Shown: in pieces, positions 8,841 to 16,549 of the stretch
Position numbering within the stretch: the stretch's first letter is position 1
Layout of the letters: every line of letters begins with the position of its first letter
Source: Spiribacter halobius
GTDB taxonomy: Bacteria > Pseudomonadota > Gammaproteobacteria > Nitrococcales > Nitrococcaceae
Length of the DNA stretch: 64,000 nucleotides
NCBI RefSeq assembly: GCF_020883455.1
Contig: NZ_CP086615.1
Span: forward strand, 3,464,501-3,528,500
Reading direction: 5' to 3'
Program-made: the position numbers and the translations under genes
The notes under the pieces: generated by a model
Databases searched by the model: none
Told to the model about the DNA's origin: nothing
What the model saw: only the letters and a program-made list of their open reading frames with translations

Positions 8841-10166
8841 CTATTCGCCTTTATATGGTCTGGGTGCTACCGCGGGCAGTGGGAGCGGACAGCACCAGAC
8901 TCCTAGTCGCTGCCGCGCGGCTATGAATAAGCACCCCTTCGTACCAGTGATTGAGATTATGGAGGCAACCGCTGCGCCGGCGGCGCCGAACTCCGGTATC
9001 AGCATTAAGTTGAGGCCAGCGTTCAAGGCAGCCCCAGACGCGGTGACGCCCAATACAATCGTTTCGGCGCCCGCCATCGTTAGAAGGCTCGCGACAGGAC
9101 CAAAAAACGCATTAGCTAGATAGCCGATGATCAGTATCCCTAGGATCGGGTATGCCGGCGAGAACTCAGCGCCAAAAACGTAAGTGAGCGCCTGTGGTCC
9201 AGCGATCACGAGCACCAGCGCGACGGCCCCGGCGAAAAAAAACGCAACTTGCGATGTCCGCCGTATCGCAGCGGTCAGGCTTGCCTGATCTTGACTTGCG
9301 TGGTATCCGGCGAGATAGGGTAAGGAAAACATGTTCATTGTTTGCAGCCCAAGCGTCACCGTCGCGCTAACCATGCTCGCCAAGCGGTACAAACCTACCT
9401 GTGTCGATGTTGACATGACCCCAAGCATGACAATATCGACCGTGTTAGCAAGCACCAGCAGCCCGGAGATGGAACCTAGGGAAAACGCGGATTTTGACCA
9501 CACTTTCTTTGAATTTCTGTTTCCGCACCGACTGAGAGTGTTCGGCACCATCATCCAAAGAAGAACAATACTTACTCCTAGAACGAAAAGCATGCTGCCA
9601 GCCTGTATTGCGAAAACGCTAAGGACGGATAACCGTTCCGGAGCAAGAACAGTCGCAACCAGTAACGCCAGCGCGAACGCCGTTGGGCGCATTGCATGCT
9701 CAGGCACTAGTCCAGTCAGATTATAGCCCCAGCCGCGAAGCATTGCGCCACGTAGATTCCCCAGCGCTAATAGTGGCACTAAAGACGCAGCGAACGCGGC
9801 CGCGAAGAAGTTCACCCGCGCAGCGTCGTCAATTAGTTGCAAGGAGCTAATCACTGCGGCTATTGCAAGGCAGGAAGTGACCGTAATGAACCTGTGCGCC
9901 CAATCCGTCAGGCCGGCAACGTGCTGCAGCGAGCCGCGAACTCGCGCTTGCGATATTTCTCTTATAACCAAGTCGGGAAGTCCAAATTGGGCCGGTATGC
10001 TCGCAATTGTAATAATTGCGAAAATGAAGGCGTACCGCCCGTAGTCGCTGGCGCCAAGCCCCCGTGTAAGCAGCACTGTCAGGCCCAGTGTCATCATGAC
10101 ACCGTAAATTCGAATGGCGAGCGCCACGAGGGCGCCACCGGTTATTGATGAAATTAGATTGGGCAC
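8841..10166 (-). CDS. Wzx-type polysaccharide flippase
   Basis: An oligosaccharide-lipid flippase of the MATE/MVF superfamily moving undecaprenyl-linked repeat units across the inner membrane. The protein has about 12-14 membrane segments. The N-terminal YGVMMTLGLTVLLTRGLGAS and DYGRYAFIFAIITIASIPAQ are the usual polysaccharide-biosynthesis (Polysacc_synt) signature, and the C-terminal LNLMLIPEFGAAGAAVASII is also typical. I chose GTG at 10166 because a GAGG ribosome site precedes it; an upstream TTG at 10202 is the alternative. It is the first structural gene after the regulator and the IS481 remnant. Confidence 0.9.
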   Translation of the reverse strand: MPNLISSITGGALVALAIRIYGVMMTLGLTVLLTRGLGASDYGRYAFIFAIITIASIPAQFGLPDLVIREISQARVRGSLQHVAGLTDWAHRFITVTSCLAIAAVISSLQLIDDAARVNFFAAAFAASLVPLLALGNLRGAMLRGWGYNLTGLVPEHAMRPTAFALALLVATVLAPERLSVLSVFAIQAGSMLFVLGVSIVLLWMMVPNTLSRCGNRNSKKVWSKSAFSLGSISGLLVLANTVDIVMLGVMSTSTQVGLYRLASMVSATVTLGLQTMNMFSLPYLAGYHASQDQASLTAAIRRTSQVAFFFAGAVALVLVIAGPQALTYVFGAEFSPAYPILGILIIGYLANAFFGPVASLLTMAGAETIVLGVTASGAALNAGLNLMLIPEFGAAGAAVASIISITGTKGCLFIAARQRLGVWCCPLPLPAVAPRPYKGE

Positions 10167-10389
10167 CGCGGAGCCTCGTACGACTTGACCCTGGCAGCGC
10201 AATTAATCACTCCGTAGAGATTCCCGGCCGTGTGTTTGGAGTCCCTTTGACTTAGCTGTCGCTATTATCGACACGATCACTTAGTCGGGAGGCGCCATTG
10301 CCTTGGACAGGTCAGCGGGGTTTACAGGTAGGCCACCGTTCCCTCAGTTGGCCGATGACGGGAGGCTAGCTGTCAGTGCTCGGCGAAGG

Positions 10390-10743
10390 CGCCGTTGCGC
10401 ATCTGCAGGTCGTTCACCGACAACGACAAGGTCTCCACCACCTCGCTCGAGCACAAGCACCGCCAGCCCACCGGCGCCCCCCTTCGCCCGGCTCTGCGCC
10501 GAGACGGGCATCGAGCACCGGCTCTCGCCGGTGCTACACCCGCAGACCAACGGGATAGTCAAGCGCTTCATCGGGCGCACTACCGAGGCCCTTGCCAGCC
10601 ACCGGTTTGACTCCCGCACAGACCTGGAGGCCACGCCCAAGCGCGACTGCCACGTATACATTGAGCAGTCGCCACATCTCGCAGAAGGCGCTCAAGGTCT
10701 AGCAGCAAAGTCGTCCTTAGTTGTTCCTGCGCGAGGTGCGTAA
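10390..10743 (+). pseudogene. IS481-like transposase remnant
   Basis: The 650-bp gap between wzx and the regulator contains plus-strand transposase debris. One frame has RSFTDNDKVSTTSLEHKH, resembling the TDNGxEFT strand. The next frame has FARLCAETGIEHRLSPVLHP, then PQTNGIVKRFIGRTTEAL and SHRFDSRTDLEAT. That is the DDE-catalytic half of IS481-family transposases (GIEHRLT, PQTNGMVERFNGR). The first part needs a frame change and the IS ends cannot be found, so it is a dead remnant. It lies antisense to the polysaccharide transcript. Confidence 0.65.
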
Positions 10744-10814
10744 TCATCCGGGGCCGGACACCTAGCTGCTGCGCGCTACTCGTCAGCGGACACCGCTGAG
10801 ATTGCGCTGGCGCT

Positions 10815-11168
10815 CTACTCAATGCCCCCGTCTCCAAATCCCTTCGAGGCAGCCACCTCCGCACGTAACTGTTCAATTTCGTTAACTAGCTCCGAGTACT
10901 CCTGTTCCTTGGCTCGAAGAAATCGCGTGGCCAGGCGCGCCTTCTCGGTGAGGCCGGCGGGCGTGAGCTTGTAAAGGTAGGCGCGCTTGTTGTCACTGCG
11001 GCGGAAGTTGCCGGCCTTCACCCAGCCCTTGCTCACCAGCGCCTGGACGCAGTAGTTAGTGCGCCCGAGGCTGACGCCGAGCTCGCGGGCGAGCTGGCGT
11101 TGGGTGAGATCGGGGTTTTTCTCCAGGGCGCGCAGGGCGGCCAGGGAGAGGGATTCTGGGAGGGGCAT
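10815..11168 (-). CDS. MarR-family EPS-associated transcriptional regulator
   Basis: A 117-residue winged-helix protein. LAALRALEKNPDLTQRQLAR and ELGVSLGRTNYCVQALVSKG form the helix-turn-helix; FRRSDNKRAYLYKLTPAGLT is the wing. A C-terminal coiled coil (EQEYSELVNEIEQLRAEVA) follows. This exact arrangement defines the small 'MarR family EPS-associated' regulators usually found first in exopolysaccharide or O-antigen operons. It is the first gene after the ops element at 11237-11249. The 20 bases before its ATG (CCAAATAGCAACCC) lack a Shine-Dalgarno-like run, which fits a gene relying on RfaH for ribosome recruitment. Confidence 0.88.
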   Translation of the reverse strand: MPLPESLSLAALRALEKNPDLTQRQLARELGVSLGRTNYCVQALVSKGWVKAGNFRRSDNKRAYLYKLTPAGLTEKARLATRFLRAKEQEYSELVNEIEQLRAEVAASKGFGDGGIE

Positions 11169-11236
11169 GGGTTGCTATTTGGAGTTGGGGTTCGCCGCGG
11201 CTTGCGCCTCCCACGGGGTGGGGGCTTGGCCTTCGG

Positions 11237-11249
11237 GCACGCTACCGCC
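11237..11249 (-). promoter_or_regulatory. ops element (RfaH recruitment site)
   Basis: On the minus strand the sequence is GGCGGTAGCGTGC, identical to the E. coli ops core that pauses RNA polymerase and loads RfaH through a hairpin in the non-template strand. It lies 68 bases before the EPS MarR start, in the leader of the polysaccharide operon, and rfaH itself is at 13334-13831. Partial matches (GGCGGTAG followed by other bases) occur inside coding sequence elsewhere but are not in leaders. The remainder of the 39-bp JUMPstart is not recognisable. Confidence 0.85.
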
Positions 11250-11299
11250 GGGGTGACGGCCTTTCGGGCTCACCTTGGGCGTTCAGGTTTTGAACGCGG

Positions 11300-11328
11300 A
11301 TTTGAGCATGGTGGGGTGTGGGGTTCAA
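11300..11328 (-). promoter_or_regulatory. candidate sigma-70 promoter of the polysaccharide operon
   Basis: Minus strand: -35 TTGAAC (11323-11328), 17-base spacer, -10 TCAAAT (11300-11305). Each hexamer matches consensus at about four positions. Initiation near 11293 would put the ops element about 45 bases into the transcript, a sensible distance. The rest of the gap 11169-11582 holds a REP-like hairpin and no gene. Confidence 0.35.
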
Positions 11329-11460
11329 GGCTGACCTGTGCAGGTTGTGCGGATGGCCACGGTTCTCGGGACTCGGCGCGGGGCGTGGCTATTCCCTCTC
11401 TCATCAGGGATTGGGCCGGGAGGCTGCGCCCAAGAGCTTGCATTCGGTGTCGGTTTTCGG

Positions 11461-11490
11461 GGAATTCGGCGCGGGGGCGCACCTGCTACG
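11461..11490 (+). repeat. REP-like hairpin
   Basis: GAATTCGGCGCGGGGGCGCA followed by CCTGCTAC, reading as GTAG-type REP on the minus strand with one or two changes. It belongs to the same family as 12438-12467 and 17643-17672. It lies upstream of the dienelactone hydrolase gene. Confidence 0.55.
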
Positions 11491-11582
11491 GGTTTGGCCC
11501 GGGCATCGTGGTGGAGTCGGGCGCCGGGGGCTATTGTGGATGGGTGGCTGCCGTGCCGGCGGCGTTTCGGGGGATGTTCGCG

Positions 11583-12389
11583 ATGGCTTCACTGATCCGG
11601 CTTTCGACGTTCACGGTTCTCGTGGTGCTCTTCTGCACCGGGGCGGCGCTGGCCGAGGTGCGGACGGAGTCCGTGGAGTACGAGGTGGATGGGGAGCCCT
11701 TCGTCGGGTATCTCGCCTATGACGACGCCGTGGAGGGCGAGCGCCCCGGCGTGCTTGTGGTGCACGAGTGGTGGGGGCTGGACGACTACGCCCGCAGGCG
11801 TGCCGAGGAGCTGGCGGAGCTCGGGTATACGGCGTTTGCGCTCAACATGTACGGCAAGGGCAAGCTGGCGGAGCACCCGGAGGATGCGCAGGCCTTCATG
11901 CAGGCGACGCTCGGTGACCGGCGGGCGATGGAGGCGCGGTTTGCCGCAGGGCTGTCGATCCTCCAGGCGCATGCGACGACGGACCCGGAGCGCATCGCGG
12001 CGCAGGGCTACTGCTTCGGCGGCGCGGTGGTGCTGAACATGGCGCGCCTGGGGCTGGACCTGGATGGCGTGGTGAGCTTCCACGGCAGCCTGGGCAGCGA
12101 TATCGAGGCGGAGCCGGGTTCGGTCGAGGCGAAGGTGCTGGCGTTCACCGGCGGTGCGGATCCGTTTGTGCCGGCGGAGCAGGTGGCGGGGTTCGTCGAG
12201 GAGATGCAGACCGCGCAGGCGGAGCTGCGGCTCGTGAGCTACCCCGGAGTGCAGCACTCGTTCACGGTGCCGGATGCCGACGAGACGGGCGCGAAGTTCG
12301 ATCTGCCGATGGCGTATGACCGGCGGGCGGACCGGCACTCCTGGCGGACGACGGCGGCGTTCTATCGGGAGATCTTTACGGGGGATTGA
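11583..12389 (+). CDS. secreted dienelactone hydrolase-family protein
   Basis: An alpha/beta hydrolase of the DLH family with an N-terminal signal peptide (LIRLSTFTVLVVLFCTGAALA) that places it in the periplasm. The ATG at 11583 starts the signal peptide; the longer upstream open frame is accidental. The nucleophile elbow is QGYCFGGAVVLN (Cys), the early VVHEWWGLDDYARRRAEELA stretch is characteristic, and a late His lies in YPGVQHSFTVPDAD, completing a Cys-Asp-His triad. True substrates of such periplasmic DLH proteins are generally unknown. It is monocistronic, divergent from the polysaccharide operon. Confidence 0.88.
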   Translation: MASLIRLSTFTVLVVLFCTGAALAEVRTESVEYEVDGEPFVGYLAYDDAVEGERPGVLVVHEWWGLDDYARRRAEELAELGYTAFALNMYGKGKLAEHPEDAQAFMQATLGDRRAMEARFAAGLSILQAHATTDPERIAAQGYCFGGAVVLNMARLGLDLDGVVSFHGSLGSDIEAEPGSVEAKVLAFTGGADPFVPAEQVAGFVEEMQTAQAELRLVSYPGVQHSFTVPDADETGAKFDLPMAYDRRADRHSWRTTAAFYREIFTGD

Positions 12390-12437
12390 TGACCGAACAC
12401 GTAGCCGCGCGTGCGTGTTGGCTTCGAATACGCGGAG

Positions 12438-12467
12438 GATTCGGCGCGGGGGCGCGCCTCCCACGGG
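12438..12467 (+). repeat. REP hairpin, GTGG type
   Basis: GGATTCGGCGCGGGGGCGCG followed by CCTCCCAC: a hairpin (GGCGCG/CGCGCC) closed by GTGG on the minus strand. It sits in the 305-bp gap 12390-12694, which otherwise shows no gene. Confidence 0.7.
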
Positions 12468-12694
12468 CTTGGTTCGAGGGGCTACGGCATCGGGGCGGGT
12501 GAATCTGAGCTACGCCTGCGGGGGGTACGCCCGGACTAGGCGGGCGGGCCTCGGAGACACCCTCTAGACCGGCGAAGGGGCCCTCCTCGATGCCAGGGCG
12601 CTCCCGTCTTTAAGGTGCAGTCCTTGGCGAAATCCGTAAACGGCCGCGCTACCATTGGAGGCCTACCCGACACGGAAGCCGGAGGAAACGCGCC

Positions 12695-13267
12695 ATGGGA
12701 CTGCCTGTGAGAGACGATCAGCGCCATACCTATGCCGACTATCTGCGCTGGCCGGAAGACGAGCGCTACGAGCTGATTGATGGCATCGCCTATGCGATGG
12801 CGCCGGCACCTGGCCGCCGACACCAGGAGATCGTCGTCGAGATGCTCCGCCAAGTCGCCGACGCCCTTGAGGGCCACCCTTGCCGGGTATACGTAGCCCC
12901 CTTCGATGTGCGTCTGCCAAGGGGGCATGAGGCGGACGAGCGGATCGACACCGTGGTGCAGCCTGATCTAAGCGTAATTTGCGACGAAGCCAAGCTTGAC
13001 GAGCGCGGCTGCCGAGGGGCGCCGGACTGGGTGATCGAGGTGATCTCACCGTCCACCGCCAGCCACGACCAAGTGAAAAAGCGCGACGTCTATGAGCGGG
13101 CCGGCGTGACCGAGCTGTGGCTGGTACACCCCGGGGACGGCATCGTTAGCGTCTACACGCTGCAGTCGGGTCAGTACGGAAAGCCTCGGATCCTGGAGCT
13201 TGCGGGCAACCTCGCGGCCACGGTATTGCCGGGGGTGGAAATCGACTGGGGTCGGGCTCTACGCTAA
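12695..13267 (+). CDS. Uma2-family endonuclease-like protein (DUF820)
   Basis: A 190-residue PD-(D/E)XK-fold protein. The opening YADYLRWPEDERYELIDGIA is the Uma2 N-terminal signature. QPDLSVICDEAKLDERGCRG and APDWVIEVISPSTASHDQVK carry the PD...E/D-x-V-x-S core and LWLVHPGDGIVSVY the closing strand. These proteins are abundant in cyanobacteria and scattered in proteobacteria; their biological role is not established. It stands alone between dlh and rfaH. A truncated relative lies at the left edge. Confidence 0.88.
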   Translation: MGLPVRDDQRHTYADYLRWPEDERYELIDGIAYAMAPAPGRRHQEIVVEMLRQVADALEGHPCRVYVAPFDVRLPRGHEADERIDTVVQPDLSVICDEAKLDERGCRGAPDWVIEVISPSTASHDQVKKRDVYERAGVTELWLVHPGDGIVSVYTLQSGQYGKPRILELAGNLAATVLPGVEIDWGRALR

Positions 13268-13280
13268 GCCGCGCTGCGCC

Positions 13281-13308
13281 TTCTCGCGGTCGGAGGCCGC
13301 TCCCACAG
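13281..13308 (-). repeat. REP hairpin, GTGG type
   Basis: On the minus strand GTGGGAGCGGCCTCCGACCG followed by CGAGAAG. The same hairpin as 1485-1512 and 33328-33354, with GTGG in place of GTAG and a changed loop. It lies in the convergent gap between the Uma2 gene and rfaH. Confidence 0.8.
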
Positions 13309-13333
13309 GGGAAAGAAGCCGCCGCTGGCCAGC

Positions 13334-13831
13334 TCAGGCCCGGGCGACGGCGGTCTCCGGAACCACAAGGCGCTGAGCCCGGCGCATGATCTCCAGCAGG
13401 AGGATGACGCGGTCCTCGCCGCTGCGGGCCTGGAAAACGCCCTCGAGGCCGGCGAAGGGGCCTTCCTCGATGCGCAGGCGCTCGCCTTGCCGGTACCCGG
13501 CCTCCAGCGGCGCGACGCAGCCGTCCTCGCCGGTGCGCTCGCGCAGCGTCTCCACCACGGGCTCGGGAACCACGGGCACCTGACTGCCCCAGCGCACCAG
13601 CCCGGCGACGCCGCGGGTGGAGCGGATGGGGGCCCAGTTCTCATGCACGTTGTCCAGGCGGATGAAGAGATAGCGCGGGAAGAGCGAGTCCACCAGCGCC
13701 ACCATGCGCCCGCCCCGCCGGCGGCGGATGCGCTGCTTGGGCCGGAAGACCTCGTAGCCCTGGTTCTCCAGGTGCAGCTCGGCGCGGGCGTCCTCGCGCG
13801 GCTTGCAGTGGATCGCGTACCAGTGCTGCAT
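13334..13831 (-). CDS. rfaH: transcription antiterminator RfaH
   Basis: A NusG paralogue that binds RNA polymerase paused at ops sites and suppresses Rho termination in long surface-polysaccharide operons. The NGN domain is seen in [20 protein letters not shown] and [20 protein letters not shown] followed by [13 protein letters not shown]. The KOW-like C-terminus contains [15 protein letters not shown]. At 165 residues it matches RfaH length. I chose the ATG at 13831, preceded by AGGAG, not an upstream in-frame ATG at 13909. An ops element 2 kb away heads the polysaccharide operon; rho is also in this window (44787-46046). Confidence 0.93.
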   Translation of the reverse strand: MQHWYAIHCKPREDARAELHLENQGYEVFRPKQRIRRRRGGRMVALVDSLFPRYLFIRLDNVHENWAPIRSTRGVAGLVRWGSQVPVVPEPVVETLRERTGEDGCVAPLEAGYRQGERLRIEEGPFAGLEGVFQARSGEDRVILLLEIMRRAQRLVVPETAVARA

Positions 13832-13885
13832 ATTCGCTCCTGCGGCGGCGGCCGCTGCGTTCAGAGGGTGAACGAAGGTGGCGCC

Positions 13886-13914
13886 TTTATAGTCAGGCGA
13901 AGCGGGCAAGGCAA
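13886..13914 (-). promoter_or_regulatory. sigma-70-like promoter of rfaH
   Basis: Minus strand: -35 TTGCCT (13909-13914), 17-base spacer, -10 TATAAA (13886-13891). The -10 matches five of six positions and the -35 four of six. Transcription would start near 13879, about 48 bases before the rfaH ATG. Confidence 0.55.
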
Positions 13915-14130
13915 GGGCATGGTTGGCGGACTTGCGTTGCGGATCAACCGGAAGCGGCGCGACGCTACCGTTCGCGCATGGCCGAGTCCGAGGTCGCGCC
14001 CCGATCCGTCGCCTCGGCCGGTGCCTCCCACAGTGGAGAGCATCCTCGAGGGGGTGCGGTGTACAGCGCTGGCCGCCACCGGTACGCTTTCCGCGACCCT
14101 TCTCCGGGACCCCAGCGGCAGGACGCTTCC

Positions 14131-15135
14131 ATGAAAGTGCTCGTCACCGGCGCGGCCGGTTTCATCGGCTACCACACGGCGCAGAAGCTGCTCGCCCGCG
14201 GCGATGAGGTGGTCGGGCTCGACAACCTCAACGACTACTACGACGTCAACCTCAAGTACGCCCGGCTGGAGCGCCTCGAGGCGCAGGACAGCTTCCGGTT
14301 CGTGCGCATGGACGTGGCCGACCAGGACGGCATGGCGGCGGTCTTCCGCGAGGGCTTCGACCGGGTGATCCATCTCGCCGCGCAGGCCGGGGTGCGGTAC
14401 TCGCTGGAGAACCCCCACGCCTATATCGACGCCAACGTCATGGGCTTCATGAACATCCTGGAGGGCTGCCGGCAGGCGGAGGTTGCCCACCTGGTCTATG
14501 CGTCGACGAGCTCGGTGTACGGCGCCAACACGAAGATGCCCTTCAGCGAGCACGAGCCGGCGGACCACCCGCTCGCCATCTACGGCGCCACCAAGCGCGC
14601 CAATGAGCTGATGGCGCACAGCTACGCCCATCTGTTCGCCCTGCCCTGCACCGGGCTCCGCTTTTTCACCGTGTACGGCCCCTGGGGCCGGCCGGACATG
14701 GCGCTGTTCAAGTTCACCAGGGCGATCCTCGAGGATCAGCCCATCGAGGTGTTCAACCACGGTCATCACCAGCGGGACTTCACCTTCGTCGAGGACATCG
14801 CCGAGGGCGTGGTCCGCGCCTGCGACCGCCCCGCCGAGCCGAACCCGGACTGGGACGGCGACGCCCCGGATGCCGCCACCAGCTATGCGCCCTGGCGGCT
14901 CTACAACATCGGCAACAACCGCCCGGTGCAGCTCATGCACTACATCGAGGTGCTGGAGCAGTGCCTCGGCAAGGAGGCGCGCAAGGAGATGCTGCCGCTG
15001 CAGCCCGGCGACGTGCCGGACACCTGGGCAAATGCCGACGATCTCGTTCAGGGCGTCGGCTACCGGCCGGAGACGCCGGTGGAGGAAGGCGTGCGGCGGT
15101 TCGTGGAGTGGTATCGGGAGTATTACGGGGTCTGA
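14131..15135 (+). CDS. capI: UDP-glucuronate 4-epimerase (CapI-type)
   Basis: An extended SDR that interconverts UDP-glucuronate and UDP-galacturonate for surface polysaccharide. [20 protein letters not shown] is the NAD-binding start and [20 protein letters not shown] the diagnostic CapI/WbpP-type segment. [18 protein letters not shown] and [15 protein letters not shown] supply Ser and the Tyr-x3-Lys pair. The 334-residue length is typical. The upstream in-frame codons are not family-like, and part of the leader (14102-14125, TCTCCGGGACCCC then GCGGCAGG) resembles the conserved-loop repeat at 44557-44658. Transcribed alone, it still probably feeds the same polysaccharide programme as tviB and wzz nearby. 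Confidence 0.92.
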   Translation: MKVLVTGAAGFIGYHTAQKLLARGDEVVGLDNLNDYYDVNLKYARLERLEAQDSFRFVRMDVADQDGMAAVFREGFDRVIHLAAQAGVRYSLENPHAYIDANVMGFMNILEGCRQAEVAHLVYASTSSVYGANTKMPFSEHEPADHPLAIYGATKRANELMAHSYAHLFALPCTGLRFFTVYGPWGRPDMALFKFTRAILEDQPIEVFNHGHHQRDFTFVEDIAEGVVRACDRPAEPNPDWDGDAPDAATSYAPWRLYNIGNNRPVQLMHYIEVLEQCLGKEARKEMLPLQPGDVPDTWANADDLVQGVGYRPETPVEEGVRRFVEWYREYYGV

Positions 15136-15159
15136 GGGCCGTTATCTCGGCCCGTGGTT

Positions 15160-15198
15160 CCCTGTGGGAGCCCCAAGTGGCGCCCTCGCCGCGAATCC
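15160..15198 (+). repeat. degenerate REP hairpin
   Basis: CCTGTGGGAGCCCCAAGTGG followed by CGCCCTCGCCGCGAATCC: a GTGGGAGC head, a longer disrupted stem and the CGCGAATCC tail typical of the REP family here. It is in the convergent gap between capI and the PIN toxin gene. Confidence 0.5.
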
Positions 15199-15232
15199 CC
15201 CGCTGAGAGGTCCAAGGCTCGCCGGCTCGGCA

Positions 15233-15625
15233 TCAATGCGCCCAGGTGGCGAGCGCGTAATGCTCGTGGATGCTGGCGTCCTTGGTGATCAGCGGCGCAT
15301 CGGCGAGCCGGGCCTGGGCGACGATCAGCCGGTCGAACGGATCCCGTGTCCAGGACTCCTCCTCCGCCTGGCGCACCACGGCACTGAAGGGCAAGTTGCA
15401 TAGACTCAGCCCCAAAGCGGCCCCAAGGGCATCGAGAACGGGCAGAGGCCGTTCCGCGACACGGCCGATTTCGAAGAGATACTGCAACTCCATCCGCACC
15501 ATGGGCGAGATGCGGATGCCCTCGCTCGCCTCCAGGCGGAGGGCGACCGGTTCCGGTACGGCAGATCCACCGCGGGCATAGAGCCAGGCCACGACGTGGG
15601 TATCGAGATAGATCAGGGACGCCAT
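15233..15625 (-). CDS. PIN-domain toxin (VapC-type ribonuclease)
   Basis: A 130-residue PIN ribonuclease. YLDTHVVAWLYARGG holds the first catalytic Asp; the Glu lies near RISPMVRMELQYL; later Asp residues are in SWTRDPFDRLIVAQARLADA and PLITKDASI. This is the classic DTHxxxW / DPFDRLI / TKD pattern of VapC toxins paired with Phd-type antitoxins. The start overlaps the antitoxin gene (15613-15840) by 13 bases, the usual antitoxin-toxin order. The target RNA cannot be deduced. Confidence 0.9.
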   Translation of the reverse strand: MASLIYLDTHVVAWLYARGGSAVPEPVALRLEASEGIRISPMVRMELQYLFEIGRVAERPLPVLDALGAALGLSLCNLPFSAVVRQAEEESWTRDPFDRLIVAQARLADAPLITKDASIHEHYALATWAH

Positions 15626-15840
15626 TCGCCGGACCAGTCCATGTGCACCAGGGCCTCCGGATCGTCCTTCAGGTAATCCGGGTGCGCCTTCAAGGCGTCC
15701 AGCTTGCGACTGGCCTCCGGGACGATCTGCAACCGCCGTCCCCGCCGCTCGATTGTGACCGGCCGCCCGGTGGCAAGCACACGATCCAGCACGCGGTAGA
15801 GATTGGCCCGGAGGCGGGACGGGGTAAGGTGCTCAATCAT
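15613..15840 (-). CDS. Phd/YefM-type antitoxin
   Basis: A 75-residue antitoxin partner of the PIN toxin. MIEHLTPSRLRANLYRVLDR and VLATGRPVTIERRGRRLQIV fit the prevent-host-death fold: an N-terminal DNA-binding part containing R-x-x-L-x-x-x-L, then a beta hairpin with 'P-V-x-I-x-R-R'. The C-terminus (DALKAHPDYLKDDPEALVHM) is the toxin-neutralising tail. The ATG at 15840 has a good GGAGG site; the longer upstream frame is unlikely. Likely autoregulated through the repeats at 15859-15884. Confidence 0.82.
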   Translation of the reverse strand: MIEHLTPSRLRANLYRVLDRVLATGRPVTIERRGRRLQIVPEASRKLDALKAHPDYLKDDPEALVHMDWSGEWRP

Positions 15841-15858
15841 GGACGGGCCTCCAGCATT

Positions 15859-15884
15859 CGTACGCTTGCTATGCTGAACGTACG
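15859..15884. promoter_or_regulatory. candidate toxin-antitoxin operator
   Basis: Two copies of the palindrome CGTACG (15859-15864 and 15879-15884) lie 20 bp apart, two helical turns, just before the antitoxin start and over its presumed promoter. Phd/YefM antitoxins bind such paired short palindromes. The pairing is seen; the function is inferred. Confidence 0.4.
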
Positions 15885-15936
15885 TCTGATCGGGATTCTG
15901 CGCAAGATCCAGGCATCGTCCGACTATCCGCTGCAC

Positions 15937-16464
15937 CTATCGCGACGCCTCGCGTATCGCTTCGACCGGCTCTCCCGCGGAGAAGGTAAATCCGGCCAGG
16001 GCCTGCGGCGGCGCGGCGCCCCAACCCGTTGGGTAGCAGCCGGCCCGGCAGTAGCGGTGAAAGGAGCTGTGCGGCCAGTCCGCGGGGCTGGCAACCAGAC
16101 CGTGCCAGACCGGGTTGTAGTGCAGGTAGTCGACGTGCTGCCGGATGGCCTCGGCGCCCTCGAGCCACACGGCACCCAGCGGCCGGCCCCAGAAGCCGCG
16201 CACGTGGCTGTCCATGGCCGTGCGCCGGCGCACCGCGCGCCAGCGGGTGGCGTGGTCGGCGTCGCCCCGGGGCAGCGTCCAGATGGCGTGGAGGTGGTCC
16301 GGCAGGACCACCATGGCGACGATGCGGAACGGCCGCGCCGCCATCACCGCCCGCAGGGCCGTGCGCAGGCGCTGGACGCGGGCAGGGTCGGCGAAGTGCG
16401 GCCTGCCACCGCCGGTGACGAGCGTGAAGCAGTAGGTGCCGCCGTCCTGGCGTGCCTGGGGCAT
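15937..16464 (-). CDS. REP-associated tyrosine transposase (RAYT)
   Basis: A 175-residue Y1-type HUH nuclease of the TnpA_REP group. GGTYCFTLVTGGGRPHFAD is the RAYT opening, VLPDHLHAIWTLP holds the metal-binding His-x-His pair, and EAIRQHVDYLHYNPVWHGLV contains the catalytic Tyr. PADWPHSSFHRY is a conserved RAYT tail motif. RAYTs are domesticated single-copy relatives of IS200/IS605 transposases that cut and mobilise REP hairpins. The many GTAG/GTGG hairpins in this window are its probable substrates. It lies next to the 50-bp perfect palindrome at 16500-16549. Confidence 0.92.
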   Translation of the reverse strand: MPQARQDGGTYCFTLVTGGGRPHFADPARVQRLRTALRAVMAARPFRIVAMVVLPDHLHAIWTLPRGDADHATRWRAVRRRTAMDSHVRGFWGRPLGAVWLEGAEAIRQHVDYLHYNPVWHGLVASPADWPHSSFHRYCRAGCYPTGWGAAPPQALAGFTFSAGEPVEAIREASR

Positions 16465-16499
16465 GGCGTCCGTGCCATCGGTTCGGGCGTCGCCGGAGT

Positions 16500-16549
16500 G
16501 TAGCCCATCTCCGGTGGGAGGCGCGCGCCTCCCACCGGAGATGGGCTAC
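16500..16549. repeat. 50-bp perfect palindrome over aldo/keto reductase stop codon
   Basis: Positions 16500-16524 and 16525-16549 are exact reverse complements with no spacer. Each arm starts GTAGCCCATCTCCGGTGGGA and ends GGCGC. Each arm begins with GTAG and contains GTGGGAGGCGC, so it can be seen as two REPs joined head to head. It contains the stop codon (16546-16548) of the aldo/keto reductase gene and lies upstream of the RAYT gene. Confidence 0.9.

Noticed and set aside
11250-11330. Full 39-bp JUMPstart sequence around the ops site
   Set aside because: Only the ops core matches; the upstream half shows no convincing similarity.
11100-11582. In-frame upstream extension of the dienelactone hydrolase gene
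   Set aside because: The extension is antisense to the ops leader and part of the MarR gene and has no family similarity. A proper signal peptide starts at 11583.
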